Shown: positions 49,189 through 57,432 of the stretch, one piece after another
How the letters are laid out: each line of letters opens with the position of its first letter
Position numbering within the stretch: the stretch's first letter is position 1
NCBI GenBank assembly: GCA_030950285.1
Contig: JAUZRR010000007.1
Coordinates: 1-64,000, forward strand
From: Planctomycetota bacterium
GTDB lineage: Bacteria; Planctomycetota; Phycisphaerae; Phycisphaerales; UBA1924
Direction of reading: 5' to 3'
DNA: 64,000 nucleotides
Notes under the pieces: generated by a model
Told to the model about the DNA's origin: nothing
Seen by the model: the letters and a program-made list of their open reading frames with translations, nothing else
Database searches by the model: none
Made by a program: the position numbers and the translations under genes

Positions 49189-49839
49189 ATGACCGCCCCA
49201 GCCAGATGCGCAAGCCTGTGGGTCTTCGCGACCGCCCTTCTCACGCCGACATTCTTCTTCATGCAGGGCTGCGCGACACCCGGGACAGGGCATCATGCCG
49301 CTGCCCCGGGAAGGGTCCTCGTCTCCATGGTGACCAACAAGGGCGAGTTCGTCCTCGAGCTTGACCCCGAGCACGCGCCCGTCAGCGTTGCCAACTTCCT
49401 CCGCTACGCCCAGCGCGGCGACTACGACGGCAACATCTTCCACCGCGTCGTTCCCGGGTTCGTCATCCAGAGCGGCGGGCACTCGCCAGACCTCACCGAG
49501 CTGCCCGGCGATGACCCCATCATCAACGAGTGGGGCAACAGCCTGACCAACGCGAGAGGCACCATCGGCATGGCCCGCGACGCCGACCCCGACAGCGCCA
49601 CCCGGCAGTGGTACATCAACCTTGCCGACAACGACCGACTTGATATCGCGCGAGAGGTCTCGGGCAACGCCGGCTACGCCGTCTTCGGCCGCGTGATCGA
49701 GGGCATGGACGTCGTCGACGCGATCGCTGCGGTCCAGACCTACGACCAGCCCGGCGAGGGCGACGACGTGCTCAAGAACATCCCGGTCGAGCCGGTAATC
49801 CTCGAGCGGGTAGAGCCGATCAACGCGCTCGATCGGTAA
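49189..49839 (+). CDS. Peptidyl-prolyl cis-trans isomerase, cyclophilin type, lipoprotein
   Basis: Extracytoplasmic cyclophilin of 216 residues. The signal peptide ends in a lipobox (MQGC). The catalytic domain has VSVANFLRYAQRGDYDGNIFHRVVPGFVIQSGG, NSLTNARGTIGMAR and YAVFGRVIEGMDVVDAI. It isomerises prolyl bonds in exported proteins. A GGAGG site lies five bases before ATG 49189. It is followed by one family A palindrome that may act in transcript ending. Confidence 0.92.
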   Translation: MTAPARCASLWVFATALLTPTFFFMQGCATPGTGHHAAAPGRVLVSMVTNKGEFVLELDPEHAPVSVANFLRYAQRGDYDGNIFHRVVPGFVIQSGGHSPDLTELPGDDPIINEWGNSLTNARGTIGMARDADPDSATRQWYINLADNDRLDIAREVSGNAGYAVFGRVIEGMDVVDAIAAVQTYDQPGEGDDVLKNIPVEPVILERVEPINALDR

Positions 49840-49862
49840 CACAGTCAACGGCAGCAACACCG

Positions 49863-49889
49863 TAGAGCCCCTCGCGCAAGCGAGGGGAA
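49863..49889 (+). repeat. Family A palindrome
   Basis: Perfect 8-bp stem with GCAA loop and TAGAG lead, in the forward orientation. It is the last forward copy before the base-composition switch, and lies between two convergent genes. Confidence 0.85.
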
Positions 49890-49909
49890 AGGGGTGTGTG
49901 CCGCGACCC

Positions 49910-52321
49910 TCACTCGGCCTTGATCTCCAGGTCCAGCTCGACCGTCCTGGGCAACAGACACTCCGTCTCGGTACACGCCTGATACGTAATCCCGAGCCGA
50001 GGCCGCCCCGACACCGGGCCGACCTGTTCGACCGCGACCCGCAGCTCGAACTGTTCGGTGTACGCCATAAACGTCGCGTCCGCGAGCCCGCGCTGGGTCC
50101 CTTCGGGATAGTCCGCGTACGCGACCAGCCCTTCGCCGCCGATGATCTCGACGCGGAACGGGGTGAGCGCCAGCGTCTCGTCGCTGAGCCTGGGGTCGGC
50201 CGCGGTGACGTGGTAGCCCTCGGCGATCCGCACCAGCAGCATCACCTCGGCGGGCTTGTCGGGGCCGACTTCGAGCGATTCCTCAGCAGCATAAATCTCG
50301 ACCGGCGAGGCGTCGGGCGACTCGGGGCAGGGCTCCTCGTGCTGGGCTTCGATTTCGGGCGTGGTGAATGTCTCATCGTCCTGCTTCGAGCGGTCGGTGC
50401 CGAGCAGCCGCAGCAGGCCGCGGACCGAGTTCACCGTCGCGAGCGGGCGAGCGCTGATCGCGCTGCTCAGCGATTTGAGCAGCCCGACGGCGTCGTCGAG
50501 GTAGGCCGACTCGCCGGTTGCTTCGGCAAGGTCGAGCAGGGCGTGGAGCATGAGGCTCGAGCCACAGGGGGTGGCGCCGTCGTAGGTGGTTCGGCTGCGG
50601 ACGAAGAGGTCTTCGCGGTCGGCGCGGGTGTCGTGGAACCCGCCGTCTTCGGCGTTGCCGAAGTCGGTGACCGCCAGTTCGTACACCCCGACGGCGTGTT
50701 CGAGGTGGGGGGTTCGCGCTGCGCCGAGTGGTTTGCCGTCGCGGGCGAGCACCGCGCGGTGGACCGCGAGGAGGCCACCGATCATGGCGGCGGAGTCTTC
50801 GAGGACTCCCGGGACGGTGGTGCTGCCGTCGCGCCAGCTGCGCATGAGGCGGCCGGTTTCGTCGGTCATGTGTTCCATGACAAAGGTGGCGGCGCGCTCG
50901 GCGGCTTCGAGGTAGCGCTGGTCCTCGAACAGCTCGGCAGCCCCGGCGAAGGCGGCGATCATCAGCCCGTTCCATTCGGCGATTGCCTTGTCGTCCTCGC
51001 GGGGTTGTTTGCGCTCTTGGCGTGCGGCGTAGAGCTCGCGGTTGATCTTGGCGAGCCGCATGAGGAACTCGTCACGGGTCTGGCCGAACCGTGCGGCAAG
51101 CGCGGCGGGTCGGGCGGCGAGTCGGAGGACGTTCGAAGGCGATTCTTCGGGGTGGTGGGGGTCCTGGAAGTTCGGGCCGGCGGTGAGGCCGTAGACCTCT
51201 GCGGCAAACTCGGCTTGGCCGGGGTCGAGGACTTCGGCGAGTTGTGTGGGGGTCCAGAGGTAGTTCTGTCCTTCTTTGCCGTCGACCTCGGCGTCCTGGG
51301 CGGAGTGGAACCCCCCGGCTTGATCGGTCATTTCGCGGAGGACGTATTCGAGTGTTTCGCGGACGACACGTTTGTATTCGGGGTCGTCGTAGACGCTCGC
51401 GGCACGGGTGTAGAGCTGGGTGAGGAGGGCCTGGTCGTAGAGCATTTTCTCGAAATGGGGGACGGTCCATGTGGCGTCGACGGCGTAGCGGTGGAAGCCG
51501 CCGCCGACGTGGTCGCGGATGCCTCCGATCGCCATGGCGTCGAGGGAGCCTCGGATGGCGCGGTCGATGGCGTCGCGGGTGAGTTGTTCTGCTGTTTGTT
51601 GGCGTGCGTCGAGGAGGAAGTCGGCGTAGACGGTTTGCGGGAACTTGGGCGCGGCGCCGAAGCCGCCGTTGGTCTGGTCGTAGGCGCGGGTGAGCTGGTC
51701 AACGACGCGCTCGACTTCGCGCTGGCCGACGGGGACGGGGGCGTCGGCGTTGGTGAGGCTTTCGCGGACGGACTGGGCGAGCCCCTCGGCCTGCTGGAGG
51801 ACTCCTTCGCGCTGGTCTTTCCAGGCGTTTGCCATCGCGATGAGGACCTGCGGGAAGGTGGGGCTGTGCATCCCTTGTCGGGGTTCGGCGGGGAAGTAGG
51901 TGCCGCACCAGAAGGGGCGGAGGTGTTCTGGTTCGAGGAAGACGCTCATCGGCCACCCGCCGCGGCCGGTGAAGATCTGGGTGGCGGTCATGTAGAGGTT
52001 GTCGACGTCGGGTCGTTCTTCGCGGTCGACTTTGATGCAGACGAAGCCGCGGTTCATGGTCGCGGCGATCTCTTCGCTCTCGAAGCTCTCGCGTTCCATG
52101 ACGTGGCACCAGTAGCAGGTGCTGTAGCCGATGCTGAGGAAGATGGGGACGTCGCGGCGGCGGGCTTCCTCGAAGGCTTCGTGCCCCCACGGCCACCAGT
52201 CGACGGGGTTGTGGGCGTGCTGAAGGAGGTAGGGGCTGGTTTCCCGGGCCAGGCGGTTGGTGTGTTCGGGCTGGGGTGTGGCGGGAGAGGTCGGCTGGTG
52301 TTCTGGCTGGTGGACAGTCAT
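49910..52321 (-). CDS. DUF255 thioredoxin-domain protein (YyaL/SPATA20 family) with DsbD-like tail
   Basis: Protein of 803 residues. The N-terminal DUF255 thioredoxin domain has NPVDWWPWG and the CxxC site STCYWCH (Cys69, Cys72). The middle is an alpha/alpha barrel like cellobiose epimerases ([24 protein letters not shown]). The last 130 residues form a beta-rich domain with [21 protein letters not shown], resembling the N-terminal domain of DsbD. This tail is not part of the usual DUF255 protein. AAAGGGG lies six bases before the ATG. Function is unproven. The strand composition switch falls inside this gene. Confidence 0.9.
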   Translation of the reverse strand: MTVHQPEHQPTSPATPQPEHTNRLARETSPYLLQHAHNPVDWWPWGHEAFEEARRRDVPIFLSIGYSTCYWCHVMERESFESEEIAATMNRGFVCIKVDREERPDVDNLYMTATQIFTGRGGWPMSVFLEPEHLRPFWCGTYFPAEPRQGMHSPTFPQVLIAMANAWKDQREGVLQQAEGLAQSVRESLTNADAPVPVGQREVERVVDQLTRAYDQTNGGFGAAPKFPQTVYADFLLDARQQTAEQLTRDAIDRAIRGSLDAMAIGGIRDHVGGGFHRYAVDATWTVPHFEKMLYDQALLTQLYTRAASVYDDPEYKRVVRETLEYVLREMTDQAGGFHSAQDAEVDGKEGQNYLWTPTQLAEVLDPGQAEFAAEVYGLTAGPNFQDPHHPEESPSNVLRLAARPAALAARFGQTRDEFLMRLAKINRELYAARQERKQPREDDKAIAEWNGLMIAAFAGAAELFEDQRYLEAAERAATFVMEHMTDETGRLMRSWRDGSTTVPGVLEDSAAMIGGLLAVHRAVLARDGKPLGAARTPHLEHAVGVYELAVTDFGNAEDGGFHDTRADREDLFVRSRTTYDGATPCGSSLMLHALLDLAEATGESAYLDDAVGLLKSLSSAISARPLATVNSVRGLLRLLGTDRSKQDDETFTTPEIEAQHEEPCPESPDASPVEIYAAEESLEVGPDKPAEVMLLVRIAEGYHVTAADPRLSDETLALTPFRVEIIGGEGLVAYADYPEGTQRGLADATFMAYTEQFELRVAVEQVGPVSGRPRLGITYQACTETECLLPRTVELDLEIKAE

Positions 52322-52354
52322 GCGACGCCCCTTTCTGGCTGCATCCTATCGCGG

Positions 52355-52397
52355 CGTGGATGGGGGTGGATGGGCGTGGATGGGCGTGGATGGGGGA
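52355..52397 (+). repeat. 10-base tandem repeat
   Basis: Four units of CGTGGATGGG with slight change, in the gap upstream of the tryptophanase-like gene. Confidence 0.85.
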
Positions 52398-52403
52398 TCG
52401 TTT

Positions 52404-52430
52404 GTCCCCTCGCTTGCGCGAGGGGCTCTA
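52404..52430 (-). repeat. Family A palindrome, reversed
   Basis: Perfect copy with the TAGAG flank on the right side, that is, opposite to all copies left of 50 kb. It lies between the 10-base tandem repeat and the tryptophanase-like gene. Confidence 0.85.
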
Positions 52431-52508
52431 TGGGGGATCGGGGTGGGAGCGGGGTCTTGGCGGTGCTTTGGGCGGTGCGGGCTGGTTACCATCGGGGCGG
52501 AGACCACT

Positions 52509-53900
52509 ATGCCGACCATTATCGAGCCGTTCCGTATCAAGTCTGTCGAGCCGATCACGATGACCACCCGCCAGGAGCGGGAGGGGTATCTGCGGGCGGC
52601 GCATTTCAATCTGTTCCTGATCCGGGCGCGGGACGTGCTGATTGATCTGCTGACGGATTCCGGGACGGGGGCGATGTCGGCTGCGCAGTGGGCGGGGATC
52701 ATGCGCGGCGATGAGTCGTACGCGGGGGCGGATTCGTTTTACAGGTTTCACGATCGGCTGCACGAGATCACGGGGTTTGACCACATCCTGCCGACGCACC
52801 AGGGGCGGGCCAGTGAGCGGATCCTGTTTGAGATCATGGGAGGGGAGGGCAAGGTTGTTCCCAACAACACGCACTTTGACACGACGCTGGCAAATGTCGA
52901 GCATTCGGGGGCGCGGGCGGTGAACCTGCCGATCGAGGAGGGGCGGGACCCCAGGAGTCGGCACCCGTTCAAGGGGAACATGGACGTGGTGGCGCTGGAG
53001 ACGCTGATTACCGAGACGGGTGCGGAGCACATCCCGCTGGTGATGCTGACGGTGACGAACAACTCGGGGGGCGGGCAGCCGGTGAGCCTTGGGAACATTC
53101 GCGCGGTGCGTGAGGTGTGCGATCGGCACGGGCTGCCGTTGTTTCTTGATGCGTGCCGATTTGCGGAGAACGCGTGGTTTATCAAGCAGCGCGAGGAGGG
53201 GCAGCAGGACCGGTCGGTTGCGGAGATCGTGCGGGAGATGTTTGACCTGTGCGACGGGGCGACGATCAGCGCGAAGAAGGACGGGATGGTGAACATGGGG
53301 GGCGTGCTGCTCATGCGGGACCCGGCGCTGTTTGAGAAGGCGACGAACCTGTTGATCCTGACCGAGGGGTATGTGACGTACGGCGGGTTGTCTGGGCGTG
53401 ATCTGGAGGCGATGGCGCAGGGGTTCAAGGAGGTGCTGCGGGAGGACTATCTGCGGTACCGGATCCGTTCGACGGCGTATCTGGGGGAGCGGCTTTTGCA
53501 GATGGGTGTGCAGATCATCGAGCCGCCGGGGGGGCACGCGATTTACGTGGATGCCGGGGCGCTTTGTCCGCATATCCCGGCGGAGCAGTTTCCCGGGCAG
53601 GCGGTGGTGTGTGCGCTGTATCGTGAGGGCGGCGTGCGGGCGTGCGAGATCGGCTCGGTGATGTTCGGGACGCACGCGGCGGGCGACGCGGCGGGCGGCG
53701 CGGGCGGCGCGGACGCCGGGCCGGCGATGGAGCTGGTGCGGCTGGCGATCCCGCGGCGGGTGTATACGCAGAGCCATATTGACTATGTGCTCGAAGTGTT
53801 CGAGGAGGTCTTGAAGCATCGTGATTCGATCCGGGGGATGCGGATCGTGGAGGCGCCGGCGGCGTTGCGCCACTTTACCGCGAAGTTTGCGGAGGTGTAG
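52509..53900 (+). CDS. Tryptophanase/tyrosine phenol-lyase family enzyme
   Basis: PLP-dependent beta-eliminating lyase of 463 residues that would split an aromatic amino acid to indole or phenol, pyruvate and ammonia. Marks are THFDTT, NNSGGGQPVSLGN, the PLP-lysine segment ISAKKDGMVNMGG (Lys256 or Lys257) and IPRRVYTQSHIDYV near the end. The last part mixes tryptophanase-like (RHFTAK) and tyrosine-phenol-lyase-like (RRVYT) features, so I do not assign the substrate. A short Gly/Ala insertion (about 398-408) is unusual. GGAG precedes ATG 52509. Confidence 0.88.
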   Translation: MPTIIEPFRIKSVEPITMTTRQEREGYLRAAHFNLFLIRARDVLIDLLTDSGTGAMSAAQWAGIMRGDESYAGADSFYRFHDRLHEITGFDHILPTHQGRASERILFEIMGGEGKVVPNNTHFDTTLANVEHSGARAVNLPIEEGRDPRSRHPFKGNMDVVALETLITETGAEHIPLVMLTVTNNSGGGQPVSLGNIRAVREVCDRHGLPLFLDACRFAENAWFIKQREEGQQDRSVAEIVREMFDLCDGATISAKKDGMVNMGGVLLMRDPALFEKATNLLILTEGYVTYGGLSGRDLEAMAQGFKEVLREDYLRYRIRSTAYLGERLLQMGVQIIEPPGGHAIYVDAGALCPHIPAEQFPGQAVVCALYREGGVRACEIGSVMFGTHAAGDAAGGAGGADAGPAMELVRLAIPRRVYTQSHIDYVLEVFEEVLKHRDSIRGMRIVEAPAALRHFTAKFAEV

Positions 53901-53903
53901 GCG

Positions 53904-54392
53904 ATGGCGTTTGCGATGTTGCGGCGGTGGTGTGTGGTGTTGCCGGTCTTTTTGGCGGCGTGTGCGTCGGGGCCGGGGGGCTCGGGCGCTGGGGGCCAAG
54001 GAGGCAAGATGGACGAGGTGCGGCCGGTGATCGAGTTGCTGGGGTTTGACGGGTGTCCGAACACGCCGAAGATGCGGGCGGAGCTGGTGGCGGCGTTGGA
54101 ACTGCTGGATGGGGGGAGTGGTGGGGGTGGTGGGGTACGCCGGCTGGAAGCCGGTGCCACGGGTGGTGGCTGGACGTTTGCGGATATTGATCAGGAAGCG
54201 TTGCCGGCGGGGGATATTCGGCGTGGGTATCCGACGCCGACGGTGCTGGTGAACGGGCGGGACCTCTTTGGGTTGCCGGTGCCTGAGGGGCCGGCGATGG
54301 GGTGCCGGATGTATCCGGGTGGGGTGCCTGGGGCGGGTGAGATTGCCGAGCGGCTTCGGGGGGTTGTGGCTTCGGGGCGGTGGAAGAAGTAG
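53904..54392 (+). CDS. Thioredoxin-like lipoprotein with an in-frame palindrome
   Basis: Protein of 162 residues. A signal peptide ends in a lipobox (LAAC). The fold is thioredoxin-like: IELLGFDGCPNTPKMR early, then IDQEALPAGDIRRGYPTPTVLVNGRDLFG with the cis-proline in TPTVL. Only one cysteine is in the usual CxxC position, so it is not a classical oxidoreductase. Between strand and helix a Gly-rich stretch encloses VRRLEAGAT (residues 78-86), which is encoded by a palindrome. It starts four bases after the tryptophanase-like stop and is likely co-transcribed. Confidence 0.75.
   Translation: MAFAMLRRWCVVLPVFLAACASGPGGSGAGGQGGKMDEVRPVIELLGFDGCPNTPKMRAELVAALELLDGGSGGGGGVRRLEAGATGGGWTFADIDQEALPAGDIRRGYPTPTVLVNGRDLFGLPVPEGPAMGCRMYPGGVPGAGEIAERLRGVVASGRWKK
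54133..54164 (+). repeat. Palindrome inside a coding sequence
   Basis: CCGGCT-GGA-AGCCGG with flanks GTACG and TGCCACGGGT. It lies in frame in the 53904 gene, inside a Gly-rich insertion. Confidence 0.75.
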
Positions 54393-54394
54393 GG

Positions 54395-54430
54395 GGTTTG
54401 GCACTGGGCTGGCGGCGAGTGGCACCCGTG
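54395..54430 (-). repeat. Family C element, reversed
   Basis: TTGGCACTGGGCTGGC with GTGGCACCCGTG on the right; the reverse complement matches the forward family C copies at 44577 and 46001. Confidence 0.75.
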
Positions 54431-54607
54431 TGGGGGCGGTGGGGCTATGTTGGGATTTTATGGGGCGGATTCGGCTGTTTTTGCCGGATTTTTGGGTTAT
54501 GGGGCATTCTACGGTCTTTGTCGAAGGGCCGACGGCGCGCGTCGAAGGGGCGATGATGGCCGTGGATGGAGCATCGGCGGGCGTTGGTGGACCGTACACT
54601 CCTCCCC

Positions 54608-56137
54608 ATGGCCGCCGTTCCTGCATCAACACCACCCCCGCCGCCCCCACCCCCACCCGCACCCCCACCCGCCGCCCAGGTCCTCATCGTCGAAGACGAG
54701 GCCGACCACGCCGAGGTGATGGCGGCGGCGTTGCGGAAGCCCGGGCACGTGTGCACGATCGTGGGCGGGGTTGCCGAGGCGGTGGAGGAACTGGCCGGAG
54801 GGGCGTTTGACGTGGTGGTGACCGACCTGCGGATGCCGGTTTCGGGGGGCTTTGCCGTGGCGGGGGGCGGGACGGTCGCGGCCGACGGGGGCGACGCGGG
54901 AATGGTGGTGCTCCGCGAGGCCAAGCGGTTGCAGCCGCAGGCCGAGGTGGTGATGGTGACGGCGCACGGGGACGTGCCGACGGCTCGCACGGCGTTCAAG
55001 GAGGGGGCGTTCGACTTTGTCGAGAAGCCGCTCGATCTTGAGGTGTTCCGGAGCGTGGTCAACCGTGCGGCCGAGGCGGTGCTGCTGCGGCATGATGCGC
55101 CCGAAGCCGGAGACCTCGTCCAGCACGATGGGTTCGAGGGGATCATCGCAGGGTCCGAACCGATGCGGCGGATCCTGCACACGGTGACGACGGTGGCGCC
55201 GTCGAACATCGCGGTGCTGATCACCGGCGAAAGCGGGACGGGGAAGGAACTGATCGCGCGGGCGCTGCACGAGCACTCGAAACGGGCGCAGCGGCGGTTT
55301 GTGGCGTTCAACTGTGCGGGGCAGGCGGAGAGTTTGCTCGAGGACGAGCTGTTCGGGCACGTGCGGGGCGCGTTTACGGGGGCGGATAAGGACCGCGAGG
55401 GCGTGTTCGAGTACGCCGACAAAGGGACGCTGTTTCTCGACGAGATCGGGGACATGCCGCTGTCGATGCAGGCCAAGTTGCTGCGGGTGCTGGAGACCGG
55501 GGAACTGGTGCGGCTGGGGTCGAACACGCCGCGGACGACGGACGTGCGGTTTGTCAGCGCGACCAACAAGGACCTCAAGGCGGCGGTGCGGGATGGCACG
55601 TTCCGCGAGGACCTGTACTTCCGGATCAACGGGTCGAACATTCATCTGCCGCCGCTGCGGGACCGGCGGGAGGACATCCCGCGGATCGTGCGGCACGCGA
55701 TCGTGAAGTTTGCAACCGAGCTCTCGCCGGAGCTGCCGGTGCCGGGGATCACGGACGCGGCGCTGATGCGGCTGACGGCGTTCGGGTGGCCTGGCAACGT
55801 GCGGCAGTTGCTCAACGTGGTGCAGAACATGACGGTGACGGCGATCGGAGACTCGGGAGGGAGCGGGATGGTCACGCTGGATACGCGGCACATCCCCGAG
55901 GACATCCGCAGCGAAGAGGGGGCAGCCGGGGCAGCCGGGGCCGGGGGGGGGGGCGGAGACGGGGGCGATTCGGGGGTGCTCGGGTCGCTCGCGGGGACGA
56001 GCCTCGAGCAACTCGAGAAGCGGGCGATCCGGGAGACGCTGCGGCTGACCGGGGGCAACCGCGAGCAGGCGGCGGGATTGCTTGGGATCGGGGAGCGGAC
56101 GTTGTATCGGAAGCTGAAGGAATATCACTTGCGGTGA
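54608..56137 (+). CDS. Sigma-54-dependent response regulator (NtrC family)
   Basis: Two-component regulator of 509 residues. An unusual Pro-rich lead (nine prolines in a row from residue 9) precedes the receiver, with acidic residues Glu29/Asp30, the phosphoacceptor Asp73 and Lys140. A Gly/Ala-rich insertion of about 18 residues follows DLRMP. The AAA+ domain has GESGTGKE (about 207-214), the sigma-54 contact loop GAFTGA (about 254-259) and LFLDEIGD. A Fis-type helix-turn-helix ends the protein (NREQAAGLLGIGERTLYRKL). An in-frame ATG at 54566 would add 14 residues. No histidine kinase is adjacent. Confidence 0.92.
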   Translation: MAAVPASTPPPPPPPPPAPPPAAQVLIVEDEADHAEVMAAALRKPGHVCTIVGGVAEAVEELAGGAFDVVVTDLRMPVSGGFAVAGGGTVAADGGDAGMVVLREAKRLQPQAEVVMVTAHGDVPTARTAFKEGAFDFVEKPLDLEVFRSVVNRAAEAVLLRHDAPEAGDLVQHDGFEGIIAGSEPMRRILHTVTTVAPSNIAVLITGESGTGKELIARALHEHSKRAQRRFVAFNCAGQAESLLEDELFGHVRGAFTGADKDREGVFEYADKGTLFLDEIGDMPLSMQAKLLRVLETGELVRLGSNTPRTTDVRFVSATNKDLKAAVRDGTFREDLYFRINGSNIHLPPLRDRREDIPRIVRHAIVKFATELSPELPVPGITDAALMRLTAFGWPGNVRQLLNVVQNMTVTAIGDSGGSGMVTLDTRHIPEDIRSEEGAAGAAGAGGGGGDGGDSGVLGSLAGTSLEQLEKRAIRETLRLTGGNREQAAGLLGIGERTLYRKLKEYHLR

Positions 56138-56207
56138 TGGGTCGGGTGTGCGGTGAACACACGATCGTGCCAACGTACCGCCGTGTTCGCAGCGGTGCGC
56201 GTTTGCG

Positions 56208-56312
56208 GTGTCGAGAAAGGCACCCTCCCCCCAGCCCTCTCCCGCGGGGCGCGGGAGGGGGAGCAGGAGGAAGCGGTTGGCTCGGCACTGGGTTCGCGCC
56301 CAGAGGCACCCG
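56208..56312 (-). repeat. Family B and family C elements, reversed
   Basis: Family B at 56208-56269 (AAAGGCACCCTCCCCCC lead, GGGGGAGCAGG end) and family C at 56280-56312, both reversed relative to the left part of the window. They fill the gap between the convergent regulator and pgl genes. Confidence 0.8.
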
Positions 56313-56338
56313 GAGGGGGGCGCCGGATGGGGTGCGGG

Positions 56339-57136
56339 TCAGGATTCGGGGCAGGCTGCGCGGTCGAGGTACCAGCGCACCACGCCGCCGAGGGGTTGGA
56401 TGCCGAGGACGGGGGCTTGGTGGGGGCCGAGGGGGGTGTCGGGGTCGAGGGTGTTGGCGACGAGACGTGCGATGGCGTCGCGTTTGTTGGAGCCGGTGAC
56501 CATGATGGCAAGGAAGCGTGAGGCGTTGAGCATTTCGTAGGTGAGTGTCATGCGCTTTGGAGGCACGACGCCCGGGCCGTCGTTGAAGACGGCGAGGCGG
56601 CCGGTGGGGGCGTCGAGGGCGATCGAACCCGGGAAGAGGCTCGCGGTGTGGAGGTCGTTGCCCATGCCCAGGAGGACGTAGTCGAGCCGGTCGTGGCCTT
56701 TCTCACGCCATTCCAGGGCGTCGCGGAGTTGGCGTTCGTAGGCGAGGTCGCCCTCGGGATCGAGGACGGGCATGGGGTGTGTTTGTGCTTGGGGGATGTC
56801 GGAGTGGTCGAGGAGGATGCCGCCGATCATTTTCCAGTTGCGCTGGTCGTGGTCGTGGGGGACGCAGCGTTCGTCGACCTGCCAGAGGTGGGTTTTTTTC
56901 CAGGGGAAGTCGCGGACGCGCTGGTCGTACATGAGGCGTTTGTAGAGGGGTTCGGGGGTTGAGCCTCCCGAGAGGGCGAGGTGGAAATCGCCGAAGGACC
57001 GGACGCAGGCTTTGGCCTGGAAGAGGAGGTCCGAGGCGAGTGCGTCGAGGAGGTCTTCGAGGCTCTCGCGGACGATCACTTCGCCGGGGAGGGCGGGTTT
57101 GGGGAGAGGGGGAGCGATGTCGTAGGGGTCTGGCAT
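56339..57136 (-). CDS. pgl: 6-phosphogluconolactonase
   Basis: Second enzyme of the oxidative pentose phosphate pathway, hydrolysing 6-phosphogluconolactone; 265 residues. The family pattern is LALSGGSTPEPLYKRL, then HLWQVDERCVPHDHDQRN, then LLGMGNDLHTASLFPGS. The last segment normally reads GxDGHTASLFP; here Leu replaces the Gly before His. It follows zwf on the same strand after 296 bases of repeats. Confidence 0.9.
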   Translation of the reverse strand: MPDPYDIAPPLPKPALPGEVIVRESLEDLLDALASDLLFQAKACVRSFGDFHLALSGGSTPEPLYKRLMYDQRVRDFPWKKTHLWQVDERCVPHDHDQRNWKMIGGILLDHSDIPQAQTHPMPVLDPEGDLAYERQLRDALEWREKGHDRLDYVLLGMGNDLHTASLFPGSIALDAPTGRLAVFNDGPGVVPPKRMTLTYEMLNASRFLAIMVTGSNKRDAIARLVANTLDPDTPLGPHQAPVLGIQPLGGVVRWYLDRAACPES

Positions 57137-57282
57137 GATGTTGGTTCTTGCGTCGATTGATCCGTTTCAATCCGCTGAAAGGGTCGCGGGTGTTCTTTGG
57201 TTGCGAGAGCATCTTACAGCATTATGTTTCGTGAAGAACCGAAAGGTTGATCTTTGCCTCTTTGGCTTTGCGGCATTCCTTT

Positions 57283-57309
57283 GTCCCCTCGCTTGCGCGA
57301 GGGGCTCTA
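57283..57309 (-). repeat. Family A palindrome, reversed
   Basis: Perfect copy with TAGAG on the right. It lies in the zwf-pgl gap, which otherwise holds relatively AT-rich sequence with no recognisable gene. Confidence 0.85.
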
Positions 57310-57366
57310 CAGCAGCAGCGTAAGCGTATCCTTTGGATGTTTCCGATTCCTGTGCATGTCTTCTAT

Positions 57367-57392
57367 TGAGCCCCTCGCGCGAGCGAGGGGAC
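57367..57392 (+). repeat. Family A palindrome, forward (exception)
   Basis: CCCCTCGC, loop GCGA, GCGAGGGG with a TGAG lead. The only copy right of 50 kb in the forward orientation; both the loop (GCGA for GCAA) and the lead differ from the consensus. Confidence 0.8.
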
Positions 57393-57432
57393 AACAACCC
57401 CGCGGTAAAGAAACACAATGGAGCAAGATGTT

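Noticed and set aside
49840-52508. DnaA boxes or an AT-rich unwinding region at the composition switch
   Set aside because: I saw no TTATNCACA-type cluster and no AT-rich stretch; the origin proposal rests on skew and repeat orientation only.
54399-54415. TTGGCACTGGGCTGGC as a sigma-54 promoter before the NtrC-type regulator
   Set aside because: The -12 element TTGC is missing at the correct spacing and the sequence is a family C repeat.
57137-57432. Small plus-strand gene from 57135 in the zwf-pgl gap
   Set aside because: The frame runs through a family A palindrome and has no ribosome site or recognisable domain.
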